The notes under the pieces: generated by a model
Seen by the model: only the letters and a program-made list of their open reading frames with translations
Told to the model about the DNA's origin: nothing
Database searches by the model: none
Position numbers and translations under genes: made by a program
Source: Sugiyamaella lignohabitans
Lineage: Eukaryota > Ascomycota > Dipodascomycetes > Dipodascales > Trichomonascaceae
Length of the DNA stretch: 64,000 bases
NCBI RefSeq assembly: GCF_001640025.1
Contig: NC_031673.1
Span: forward strand, 558,001 to 622,000
Reading direction: 5' to 3'
Part shown: positions 55,987-64,000 of the stretch, piece by piece
How the letters are laid out: each line of letters starts with the position of its first letter
Position numbering within the stretch: position 1 is the stretch's first letter

Positions 55987-55994
55987 TTACCCGG
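55987..55994 (-). promoter_or_regulatory. TTACCCGG, fourth Reb1-type motif, opposite orientation
   Basis: On the opposite strand to the three 11-mers; about 770 bp before the first possible GPI7 ATG. Confidence 0.5.
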
Positions 55995-56761
55995 TATATA
56001 AGAACTGTAACTATATGGTAATTTACGTTTCTGGCTGCGAAAATCGAACCAAAATGAAATTATTTATTTATTTCATACAATCAGCGCTTAGAATTCCACA
56101 AACAGGGAGTATTGGCAGGTAAAGCTCAAACTGCACATTTGTTAGGCGAAGAATCCATATCCAGCCCGGCTCTTGTGTATGTTTACCATAGCCAAATCCA
56201 TACTAACCGCCGAAAACACATATTGAGCACGATTAGCTGGAGGTATTATTTGGACACTCTACCTTGAAAGTCCATTAGTTGAGAATAGTAGTTTGAACAT
56301 AGACTGATATTAGTCTTGTCGATTTGTTAATACTTGCATTTATGATGGATATGCCATACACAGAAATACTATTCTTCATCTGGAAATAACTGTGTTAGAC
56401 TTGAATTTCCAGCGCTAGTCACTTAGAACTCTACCAGCATTTCATTTCACAACCTAGATCCAAAACAAGGTATTAGATCAGCTGGAAATATAGACGAGTT
56501 ATTGATGTCTTCAAATAGATTCACCCACAAAATGTTCATCTTCAGAAAATTTAGATTGTTTATAATAGTTGAGTACTCGTCAAGGGTAGTCTAATACTAA
56601 GTGCTTAAATGGGAGCTTCTTGAAAAAACTAGGTATACTTTTATTTTAACATTATATGACTACTAGGTAAATATATAATACCCATGAACAGGGGAAAATA
56701 GTCACGTCTTGCTGAATGGGTACGGGTATTGTGCCTCTAATAAATCAGGGGGATCTACAAA

Positions 56762-59515
56762 ATGATGTTAGGGTATGAGTGCCACGTTTTGGCACGATAC
56801 ATGAACGTCCCGGAGATGGAGTGGATTACAGAACAGTATTCTCTGGGAAGGATTGCAATGAACACTTCTGTCCGGAAATGGATTCTGATTGGAGTGATTC
56901 TCTGTCTTCAATTGGGAGGATTTGGGCTATTTGCTCGAGGATTCTTTCCTAAGAAGTTGGTATTACCGGGTGAGGGCGTATTTTTTTCTGACGAAAATGG
57001 GATGTTGAGCGTTGATGAGCTCGAACCGCGGTTTGATAAGCTGATTCTGGTAGTAATTGACGCTCTCCGAAGTGATTTTATATTTTCGTCTGGTAGGAGT
57101 GCTATGAGCGAAGTTCACCGGTTGATAAGAGACGGTGCTGGCTTTCCCTTCACGGCGCATTCTACACCACCAACAGTCACGCTACCGCGAATCAAAGGAT
57201 TAACAACTGGGTCCACCCCCAATTTTTTGGACGCTATTTTAAACATTGCCGAATCAGACACTTCATCAACTCTGGCTAATCAAGATTCTTGGGTCAATCA
57301 AATTCAAAAGCAAGGAAAAAGGCTGCATATGTTCGGCGATGATACGTGGATTAAGCTCTTCCCAAGAGCATTCGAGAAGTTTGATGGAACTGCTAGCTTT
57401 TTTGTTTCTGATTATACTGAAGTAGATAACAATGTCACACGACATATTGATTATGAGCTCGGTCCCGGTAGGGAGAGCTGGGATACATTAATACTTCACT
57501 ATCTTGGCCTAGATCACATCGGTCATAAAGGCGGCCCGGACAGCGTTTTTATGCCTGAGAAGCAGCGGGAAATGGATCATATTATTCACAAACTATATGA
57601 GAACATGGAAGAGAATACACTCTTGGTTGTAACTGGTGATCATGGTATGAATGAAGCGGGGAATCACGGTGGTTCAAGCAGTGGAGAGACATCTGCTGGT
57701 ATGGTATTCCTATCCCCTAAATTTGTCCAAATAAAGAACTCCAGCCAGGAAGGAAACAATGGACACAAAGCACCTCTGGATAATCCAACAGAGGGTGAAT
57801 TTACCTATTATTCAAGAATTCAACAGACAGATCTTGTTCCAACTCTGGCGTCCCTTTTAAAATTCCCTATTCCTAGAAACAGTTTAGGGGTGGTGATCCC
57901 CGATATCCTAGAGTTATGGGAAAATGGAGAGAAAGCTATTATATTAGAGCAAAATGTAAAACAGTTTGTCCATGTTATGGCTTCTACTTATCCCGGGTTT
58001 GATAAAATTGATGTCGACATTGAAATGAAGTGCCAGGCTGCTCAGGATTCGGTCGAACTAGGAGAAGTTGACGAGCTTCGGTGTTTGTGGTGGCGGCTTA
58101 AGAGCGGTGGACGAGAAATATACGGAGATAAAGATTTAGTTTTTGAATTTTTATACGGATGCCAAGACTTGCTAAGTAAGGCAGCTAGCAATTATGTCGA
58201 ACGAGACCTTCAGTTTGGATTAGGATTGGTTATACTGTCTGCAATTGTTGCTATAAGCGCTGTTTTCCTTTTGAAGTTTTCAGCGAATTTGAAAATAGTT
58301 CTTATCATTATCGCTGGCGTATTTTCTGCTTCTATGTTTGGCAGTAGTCTGGTAGAAGAAGAACACCATTTCTGGTATTGGGGTGCAACTGGCTGGCTCT
58401 CTTGGTTATACATTACATCGTCAAGACGGAAGTTCCGTGATGGTGGCAACTGGATAGCTTGCTTAATGTTAATAAGAATCATTCGTGGTTGGAATCAAAC
58501 CGGTCAGAAATATGCTGGTGGTCCAGATACCGCAAAATGGCTTGGCCAGGATTCATTAGGTGACAATATGGGTATGGAATCTGGAGCAGGCCAGGTCCTG
58601 TGGGGGCTTGTTTTAGTTCAGTACGCCTCACTTCTGGGAAAGTTATGGCTCGGGGGCTTTTCCGACGTCAGTTCATTAGCAGGATTTGTGTTTTCATTCT
58701 GCATTGCTATGTCCTCCTTGGTATTTAAAATTAATATGGCCATTCAATCTGGTGAATTTGTTCCAAAATATCTCCAGTTTATTGTTGTATCTGCAGATGA
58801 CAGTGAAGGTTTAATTAATTTGGCTCGACTGAGTTTTTTCACAATTGGACTAGCGTCCCTATATGAGCTTTCAAAACTGATATTGGCTCCGAGAGATAAC
58901 AGGGTTGCTGTATCATCCTCTCTAACAAACCTCAGCTACATTTTTGAAGCATTCCTGGTTACACAAACTAGAACTGTTAACATTCCGTTATTTATTTTCT
59001 TTCACCTGCTGCGAACATATCTGGCTCGTGCATATCTCATTAACCACCGTTCATCTCGAGACATTGTAATTATCATTACTATTTTCACCCTTATATTGCA
59101 GCATGTTTCATTTTTTGCCATGGGTAACTCCAATTCGCTGGCTTCCATAGACCTTTCCAACGCTTACAATGGTATTAGCTCATATCAGATTGTTCTTGTA
59201 GGAGTCTTGACTTTTGTCAACAATTGGGTTGGTCCTTTATACTGGACTGTTGCTGGTTTGACCATGCTAATAGATAGTGGTATTATTCCACAAACTACCA
59301 CAAAAGCCCAGATTATAAGCAACAAGATTTTGATTTCTCAAATGTTTTTTTCAATTGCGACAGCGGGAATTCTTGGTGCTTGTTATGTGCTGAAGCATCA
59401 CCTTTTCATCTGGACAGTTTTCTCACCAAAGCTGTTATACTCGGCAGCCTGGCTTATTCTGCAACATGGACTAATCGATATCATGGCAAGCACAGCATTG
59501 GCATATCTCTTTTAA
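56762..59515 (+). CDS. LAS21: GPI ethanolamine-phosphate transferase 2 (Gpi7/Las21)
   Basis: ER enzyme that adds ethanolamine phosphate to the second mannose of GPI anchors. The frame is 917 aa from 56762, but an ATG at 56858 (MNTSVRKWILIGVILCLQL) puts the signal-anchor segment near the N-terminus and is the likelier start (885 aa). The lumenal alkaline-phosphatase-like catalytic domain shows metal-binding segments LILVVIDALRSDF, HYLGLDHIGHKGGPD and VVTGDHGMNEAGNHGG, plus PTVTLPRIKGLTTGSTP. About ten hydrophobic segments occupy the C-terminal half (from about residue 480). The HxGHKGG spacing and the FIFSSGRSAM loop fit the GPI7 branch rather than MCD4 or GPI13. Confidence 0.93.
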   Translation: MMLGYECHVLARYMNVPEMEWITEQYSLGRIAMNTSVRKWILIGVILCLQLGGFGLFARGFFPKKLVLPGEGVFFSDENGMLSVDELEPRFDKLILVVIDALRSDFIFSSGRSAMSEVHRLIRDGAGFPFTAHSTPPTVTLPRIKGLTTGSTPNFLDAILNIAESDTSSTLANQDSWVNQIQKQGKRLHMFGDDTWIKLFPRAFEKFDGTASFFVSDYTEVDNNVTRHIDYELGPGRESWDTLILHYLGLDHIGHKGGPDSVFMPEKQREMDHIIHKLYENMEENTLLVVTGDHGMNEAGNHGGSSSGETSAGMVFLSPKFVQIKNSSQEGNNGHKAPLDNPTEGEFTYYSRIQQTDLVPTLASLLKFPIPRNSLGVVIPDILELWENGEKAIILEQNVKQFVHVMASTYPGFDKIDVDIEMKCQAAQDSVELGEVDELRCLWWRLKSGGREIYGDKDLVFEFLYGCQDLLSKAASNYVERDLQFGLGLVILSAIVAISAVFLLKFSANLKIVLIIIAGVFSASMFGSSLVEEEHHFWYWGATGWLSWLYITSSRRKFRDGGNWIACLMLIRIIRGWNQTGQKYAGGPDTAKWLGQDSLGDNMGMESGAGQVLWGLVLVQYASLLGKLWLGGFSDVSSLAGFVFSFCIAMSSLVFKINMAIQSGEFVPKYLQFIVVSADDSEGLINLARLSFFTIGLASLYELSKLILAPRDNRVAVSSSLTNLSYIFEAFLVTQTRTVNIPLFIFFHLLRTYLARAYLINHRSSRDIVIIITIFTLILQHVSFFAMGNSNSLASIDLSNAYNGISSYQIVLVGVLTFVNNWVGPLYWTVAGLTMLIDSGIIPQTTTKAQIISNKILISQMFFSIATAGILGACYVLKHHLFIWTVFSPKLLYSAAWLILQHGLIDIMASTALAYLF

Positions 59516-59831
59516 CTAATTATTATTTGTACATAATCACACTGTATTTATGCTTCACAAACCGCAATTGCTTATTACACATAGGGCTTTATCTTGCATT
59601 ATCTTGCATTTGCACAAAACCATATTAACTAACTGCTTTGCACTTTTGGCACTTGTTTGAATCAAAATTTTATCTAGTGAGGATGATGTATACAATTTGT
59701 GGGCAATGATTGTTCCCGTAGTTTATAAACATACATGATGCAGGAGCTTATGCCGCTTTTTTGCCTGTCGATCAGTTTTTTTCAAATCTTATCATGGACT
59801 GCCGAACTTGCCACTGTAATGAATCACCGAC
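59516..59831. other. Short GPI7-ZIM17 intergenic region
   Basis: Contains a short direct duplication, ATCTTGCATT twice at about 59590-59611. Nothing else is recognised. Confidence 0.5.
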
Positions 59832-60410
59832 ATGTTTCAAAGAACTCTGGCCAGTACTTGTAGGATTCAAATGCTCTCGTCTGTGAGGCGCTCGGCTATA
59901 AAGCCAATGGGAACAATTGGAAGCACACGACTCGTTAATATTTTTGCTTTAGGAATTTCCAGTCATTCTAGAGATGCGTTTTCAAAACGATATAACAGCA
60001 CCTCGTCCAGTCCTCCGGCAAATCACCAAAAGGATGGCCAGTTGAGAATGGATAAACCGACCTACCAGCTAACTTTTACCTGTAAGAAATGTTCAACAAG
60101 GTCCAGTCATAATGTTTCAAAGCAGGCCTACCATAATGGAACGGTCTTAATACAATGCCCAGGCTGTAAGAATCGTCATTTGATTGCGGATCATTTAAAG
60201 GTAAATCAAGAAGTTGTATAGGCTCTTTCAAAGTTGCTTAACTAACGTTTGTAGATATTTTCTGACAATCGTGTAACATTGGAGGATATCTTGGCAAGTA
60301 AAGGCGAAGGCATCACCAAAGGAACTATTGACGCTGATAATTTAGCGAATCAAGATCTAGAATGGGAAGAAGTTCCTTTAGCTCTGAAGGAAAAGAGGGC
60401 TAAGGAATAG
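59832..60410 (+). CDS. ZIM17: DNL-type zinc-finger protein Zim17/Hep1 (mtHsp70 escort), two exons
   Basis: Mitochondrial matrix protein that keeps mtHsp70 (Ssc1) soluble and active. Exon 1 (59832-60200) has a basic presequence-like N-terminus and the zinc finger with Cys84/Cys87 (CKKC) and Cys109/Cys112 (CPGC), ending ..[10 protein letters not shown] at a GTAAAT donor. The intron 60201-60254 (54 bp) ends CTAACGTTTGTAG. Exon 2 (60255-60410) gives [19 protein letters not shown] and the tail with [13 protein letters not shown]. The join in phase 0 recreates [13 protein letters not shown], the family signature. The total is 174 aa. The unspliced frame would stop six codons later and lose the conserved tail. 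Confidence 0.95.
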
Positions 60411-61168
60411 GATCAATCTGTACATACTCCTCCATATTTATTATATTTAGTTTAACAGTGACCAAAACATGCTGCTATTATTTTATTTTCTTTATAGTTC
60501 ATTATCGATGTGCACTAGAAATCAAACTGCCATTATTAGTTCAATTTATTCCTTTGGATAGGTTTAGGAGCATCGTTTTATTCACCTAACTAAATTGTTC
60601 ATCTCCATCGATATGCAACGGAACTTTCATCTAAAAAGCTACAAAACTATATAGGTCTACACGAAAGACAATAGTGATTCAAGTCTACAAATTTGTTAGT
60701 TGCTAATACTGTAGGACTAGTTAACTATCAACTAATAAGTCGTTTATCTCAGAGGTTTCCCATTTTATGATCATAATTTATCACCCGGCACTTCCTATAT
60801 ACAATTAAAACATGGTTGAATTCATCATTTCGGACTATTAGTATGTTTATCCCATTTTTACTTACCAGAACGAACATCGCTCATTTGTTCGGAAGGAATT
60901 TTGTCCCGCAAAGATTCCAAAAATCTGAAAAAATAGAACGTGAACAGGCATGCACGCTCTCATTTTATATGAAATTTTCAAATAGTAGCCGCACTTCTGC
61001 GAGTATATATCGAGGTGAGTTACCTTCACATGGAATATCAAGCCTCGATCCGAAAGGCAAGAGATAAAATATACTTTTTACTCAGGTTTCAACGATTATG
61101 GGCCAGATAACGTAACACCAACTATTATTCTCTATTGTCGTATGCCAATTGGCTGGTGAATATGTCTG
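60411..61168. other. ZIM17-WDR83 intergenic region
   Basis: About 760 bp, AT-rich. An 83-codon frame at 60816-61067 has no recognisable product. No repeats or RNA seen. Confidence 0.5.
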
Positions 61169-62080
61169 ATGTCGGTCAAGTTAAAAATTCCCCATGCACA
61201 CACGGGTGCTATCCACGCTCTTTCATATAACTCCAATGGTAGCTATGTACTATCTGGAGGTCAAGATAGAAAGGTCGTACTTTGGAATGCCAATTCGGGT
61301 GTAAAAGTTCAAGTATATCAGTTTCATGCCTACGAAATTTTAGATATCAATGTAACCTTTGATGATACAAGATTTGTCAGTTGCGGAGGAGATAGAACGG
61401 CCTATGTCTGCGATGTTTCCAGTGGTAAGACTACGAACCGATTCACTGGCCATATTGCTAGAATTAATAGCGCATGCTTTAATTTCGATTCGTCAGTAGT
61501 GGCAACTGCTAGTTATGATAAAACGGTAAAAATGTGGGATTGTCGGTCTAGCAGCCACTCCCCAATTCAGACTCTCACAGATGCTTCGGACAGCGTTTCA
61601 AGTGTGGTTATCGATAGAGCTCAGGTATTTACAGGTTCTGTTGATGGAAAAGTAAGGATATACGATATTCGAAAAGGGAAGCTATCTACTATGACAATTG
61701 GGTACCCTGTGACATCAGTAAAGCCTAATGTTGATGGCGATACTGTTCTTGTATCGTCTCTAGATAGTAGAATACGACTTATGGATGTTGCTGATGGCAA
61801 CCTCTTGAAGACATATAAGGGCCATGTTAATATGCTGTATCGGATTAAATCAGCATTTGTGAAAAATGAGTCTGAAGTTGTTACCTGCAGTGAAGACGGA
61901 AAAATATATTTCTGGGACATTGAATCTGGAGAAATCGAGCGAACCCTTACTCAAACCTCTCAATTGAACAGTAACAGTACAATGAGCTCGACATCATACT
62001 CGCTTGCAATCCATCCAACTACAAATGAAATATCAACGTCATCTCTTGACGGTTCTATTCAACTCTGGAATAAATTTTAA
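61169..62080 (+). CDS. WD40 protein, WDR83/MORG1-like
   Basis: A 303-aa seven-bladed WD40 protein. Repeats begin at about residues 10, 53, 95, 138, 178, 220 and 270, each with GH or AH and WD-type ends (GGQDRKVVLWN, GGDRTAYVCD, ASYDKTVKMWDCR, GSVDGKVRIYD, SSLDSRIRLMD, CSEDGKIYFWD, SSLDGSIQLWN). The order and wording (HAYEILDINVTFDD, TLTDASDSVSSVVI, LLKTYKGHVNMLY) follow WDR83/MORG1, a scaffold found with the spliceosome and with MAPK/prolyl-hydroxylase partners in animals. Saccharomyces has no clear orthologue that I recall, so loss there is possible. An out-of-frame ATG at 61162 lies just before the chosen ATG. Confidence 0.85.
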   Translation: MSVKLKIPHAHTGAIHALSYNSNGSYVLSGGQDRKVVLWNANSGVKVQVYQFHAYEILDINVTFDDTRFVSCGGDRTAYVCDVSSGKTTNRFTGHIARINSACFNFDSSVVATASYDKTVKMWDCRSSSHSPIQTLTDASDSVSSVVIDRAQVFTGSVDGKVRIYDIRKGKLSTMTIGYPVTSVKPNVDGDTVLVSSLDSRIRLMDVADGNLLKTYKGHVNMLYRIKSAFVKNESEVVTCSEDGKIYFWDIESGEIERTLTQTSQLNSNSTMSSTSYSLAIHPTTNEISTSSLDGSIQLWNKF

Positions 62081-62368
62081 TTTGATAAAATGTTCCAGAT
62101 ATGAAAGGATATTCTTATTCGCAACAGCACTAGTTTAGTCAGACGACCTCTTCTAGATACGAAAGGCTCGGAACAATACTAGTTTAGTTTTTAATTTATT
62201 TATTATTTATTTACTTATAATGAATGGGTCACCTTCCGTGATTCGCGTAGGCAAAGGTAACGATCTGCACAGCCGTACGAATGCTTTAATTTTCAAATTT
62301 CACTTCATGTACTGATCCAACTGCAAGATCTGCTGAACTGGTCGTTGCGGACAAAAAAATTACCGACA

Positions 62369-63115
62369 ATGCCCAGAAGAATCCCCAAGAGTATTAAACG
62401 CTCGTCGAGAGCTAAGCCACCTACCCCCTATATTCCCAAGCAAGTAAAGTTTCCTCTATCGAAGAAGGCACAAGCTAAACCTACTCCTAAAGGCCCCTCA
62501 TACTCAGAGAGAATCTTCAACAAACTCCAAGAAAGCATTGAAGGCGATGGACCACATTTTCCTGTGGGTGGTCGCGAGGTTTACTTTCCTCATGCTAAAG
62601 TAGTCCTTGTTCGTCCAAGTGCTAAGCATACCCCATATCAAGCTAAGTTTGTCGTTCCACGTTACTTCAACAAACTAGACTTGAGAGACTATCTTTATCA
62701 TGTCTACGGACTCAAAGCCCTAAATATCACCACCCAACTATTATGGGCTCGCTGGAAGAGAGATGCTCCTGGTAAGCCTCGTTACAGAACTCCACAAGTC
62801 AAGAAGATGACTATTGAGATGGCTGACCCATTTGTGTGGCCCAAACCTACTACCTTGCAAGAGATCAGAAAACACTACAACGTGAACTTTATCAAGGAAT
62901 TGCATAAATATGGTGAAGATGCCAATAGATTTGGCTCTGACAAACTAAAACCTCCAAGAGCATTCGGCGGAATTGCGGGTCCATATGTACCTCCCGCCAG
63001 CCCATTCTTGCCTAAACAAATCACGAGGCAGATGCTCAAGAAGAAGAAGGTTGCTGAGGTGCAAGCTCTTCGCCAAAAGGACGTTGACATGGTTAAAAAC
63101 TTCCTACGTCTATAG
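62369..63115 (+). CDS. MRP20: Mitochondrial large-subunit ribosomal protein uL23m (Mrp20)
   Basis: A 248-aa protein. The first ATG in frame is 62369 (MPRRIPKSIKRSSRAKPP), after a TTG that would otherwise open the frame. The uL23-type core shows VGGREVYFPHAKVVLVRPS, AKFVVPRYFNKLDLRDYLYH and VYGLKALNITTQ, with the long fungal C-terminal extension. uL23m lies at the exit tunnel and contacts the inner membrane. The basic N-terminus fits mitochondrial import. Confidence 0.93.
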   Translation: MPRRIPKSIKRSSRAKPPTPYIPKQVKFPLSKKAQAKPTPKGPSYSERIFNKLQESIEGDGPHFPVGGREVYFPHAKVVLVRPSAKHTPYQAKFVVPRYFNKLDLRDYLYHVYGLKALNITTQLLWARWKRDAPGKPRYRTPQVKKMTIEMADPFVWPKPTTLQEIRKHYNVNFIKELHKYGEDANRFGSDKLKPPRAFGGIAGPYVPPASPFLPKQITRQMLKKKKVAEVQALRQKDVDMVKNFLRL

Positions 63116-63263
63116 AGGGGCAAATCCCGCTTGTATAGAAAGATATTTGTATATATGTGAATAGTAAATTAATAACGAATCCCGTACGATCAGAGTGGCC
63201 AAACTGGGGTCTGGAATAGATGCGTTTTCAAGAATCAATGTATTATCATGTACATGCAAATAT

Positions 63264-63989
63264 CTAGCCATAGCCTCGGAAAGGCCGTCGTTTAGATTGA
63301 GTGCTACCCGGTGAATTAGGAACAGGGGCATTGGAAGTGTTTTGCACACCTCCTCTGCCTCTAATTCTTGTTTCAGTAGTGTTTCTAACGAGTGGATGTG
63401 GATGCTGTGGAGGTTGGGCCGCAATATTCTTTGTAACTCCATTGGACTCAGAAACATTCTCTTCTTCAGCACGAACCATTTCGTAACCAAGAAGCGATCG
63501 TTTAGGGAGTACAGGCTGGTCAATCCGAGCTTTGTGCTCTTCATCATTTAGTAACACTTCTCGGAATCGCACGCTGAGATCCTCAAACCTGTCTACCAAT
63601 TCATTGTACGCCGTGTTCAACTGATTATATCTGACTTCAGATGCTTTCTTGAAAGACTCTATGAATTGTGAAATGTCACTGCTCTCTCGTGACGGAGGAC
63701 CATTATTTCTGTTCATTCGAGTTTCATAATCAGCTACAAGTTTTTCCAATTCCTCAATTCGCTTGTCATAGGCAGTTACTATTTTATCTTTATCTGCTTC
63801 TAATCCATGATATGCCAATCTGAGCTGCTCTAATTGTCCTTGAACAACATCCACTTGTGGATTCGATTTATCTGTATTTTCTTGCTGTCGTTCTAATACC
63901 TCCACTTTCTGTTTGAGTTCTTCAAATGCTTTTTGCAGCGAGTCAAAAAGTACTGTGCGCTCTTTTGCAGCAGTCAGGTCAAGCTCCAT
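63264..63989 (-). CDS. Coiled-coil protein, 5' end possibly outside the window
   Basis: Not recognised. A 241-aa frame with heptad-rich helices over residues 1-95 (LFDSLQKAFEELKQKVEVL, LEQLRLAYHGLEADKDKI) and again at 100-150 (FIESFKKASEVRYNQLNTAY). A Pro/Ser/Arg-rich basic tail follows (RIRGRGGVQN, SKRRPFRGYG). The frame stays open from the ATG to the window edge, so the true protein may be longer. The layout would suit a tail of a motor or cytoskeletal or vesicle-tether protein, but no family can be assigned. It is convergent with MRP20. Confidence 0.65.
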   Translation of the reverse strand: MELDLTAAKERTVLFDSLQKAFEELKQKVEVLERQQENTDKSNPQVDVVQGQLEQLRLAYHGLEADKDKIVTAYDKRIEELEKLVADYETRMNRNNGPPSRESSDISQFIESFKKASEVRYNQLNTAYNELVDRFEDLSVRFREVLLNDEEHKARIDQPVLPKRSLLGYEMVRAEEENVSESNGVTKNIAAQPPQHPHPLVRNTTETRIRGRGGVQNTSNAPVPNSPGSTQSKRRPFRGYG

Positions 63990-64000
63990 TTTTGAGATTG

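Larger units (their letters stand above)
53037..56761. other. 3.7-kb gene-free region between divergent MRPL37 and GPI7
   Basis: No supportable protein or tRNA gene. It contains four Reb1-type CGGGTAA/TTACCCG motifs within 650 bp (55345-55993) and several A/T runs. No GC double-hairpin element. Confidence 0.65.

Overview
This is a nuclear chromosome segment from a budding yeast (Saccharomycotina). The evidence is yeast single-copy orthologues (KCH1, BET4, PMT4, TFB3, CGI121, FOL2, HUA1, UGA1, SET2, TFB4, LAS21/GPI7, ZIM17, MRP20), compact genes, and short introns with yeast-type GTAAGT donors and TACTAAC branch points. At least seven genes appear to be split, which is many for Saccharomyces or Candida. 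The branch point often lies only a few bases before the acceptor AG. Both traits suggest an early-diverging lineage (Yarrowia/Trichomonascaceae/Dipodascaceae-like); I cannot name the species.

Layout. 0.9-20.7 kb: KCH1(-), BET4(+), PMT4(+), TFB3(+), CGI121(-), an RCR-like membrane protein(+), FOL2(-), a long low-complexity protein with an AP-1-ear-type motif(+), HUA1(-). 20.7-37.5 kb: a gene-poor island with one recognisable protein gene, a small Myb/SANT protein(-), bounded by inverted tRNA-Thr(AGT) genes: one on + at 22.5 kb and a tandem pair on - at 37.1-37.3 kb. 37.6-44.3 kb: UGA1(-), SET2(-), a PNPOx-like flavoprotein(-). 46-64 kb: a mitochondrial EMAPII/Arc1-type tRNA-binding protein(-), an LST4-like protein(+), TFB4(-), a small multi-exon protein(+), mitoribosomal mL54(-), a 3.7 kb gene-free stretch, GPI7(+), ZIM17(+), a WDR83/MORG1-like WD40 protein(+), mitoribosomal uL23m(+), and a coiled-coil protein(-) that may run off the right edge.

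Several gene models below differ from the longest open reading frame. BET4 has a first exon that is only the ATG. KCH1, TFB3, CGI121, SET2 and ZIM17 need an extra exon to recover conserved termini, and in each case the splice sites join in frame.

The most unusual feature is a family of about 50-60 bp GC-rich double-hairpin elements: 17 arms in this window, absent from the gene-poor island interior and from 46-64 kb. Of the 12 genes in the two regions that carry the elements, 11 have a copy directly 3' of the stop codon in the same (sense) orientation, from 9 to 366 nt away. Where two genes converge (TFB3/CGI121 and RCR/FOL2) each gene has its own copy, which makes an inverted pair. Stems are conserved while loops vary. 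This looks like an orientation-biased 3'-end or mobile hairpin family and is the best candidate here for an undescribed system.
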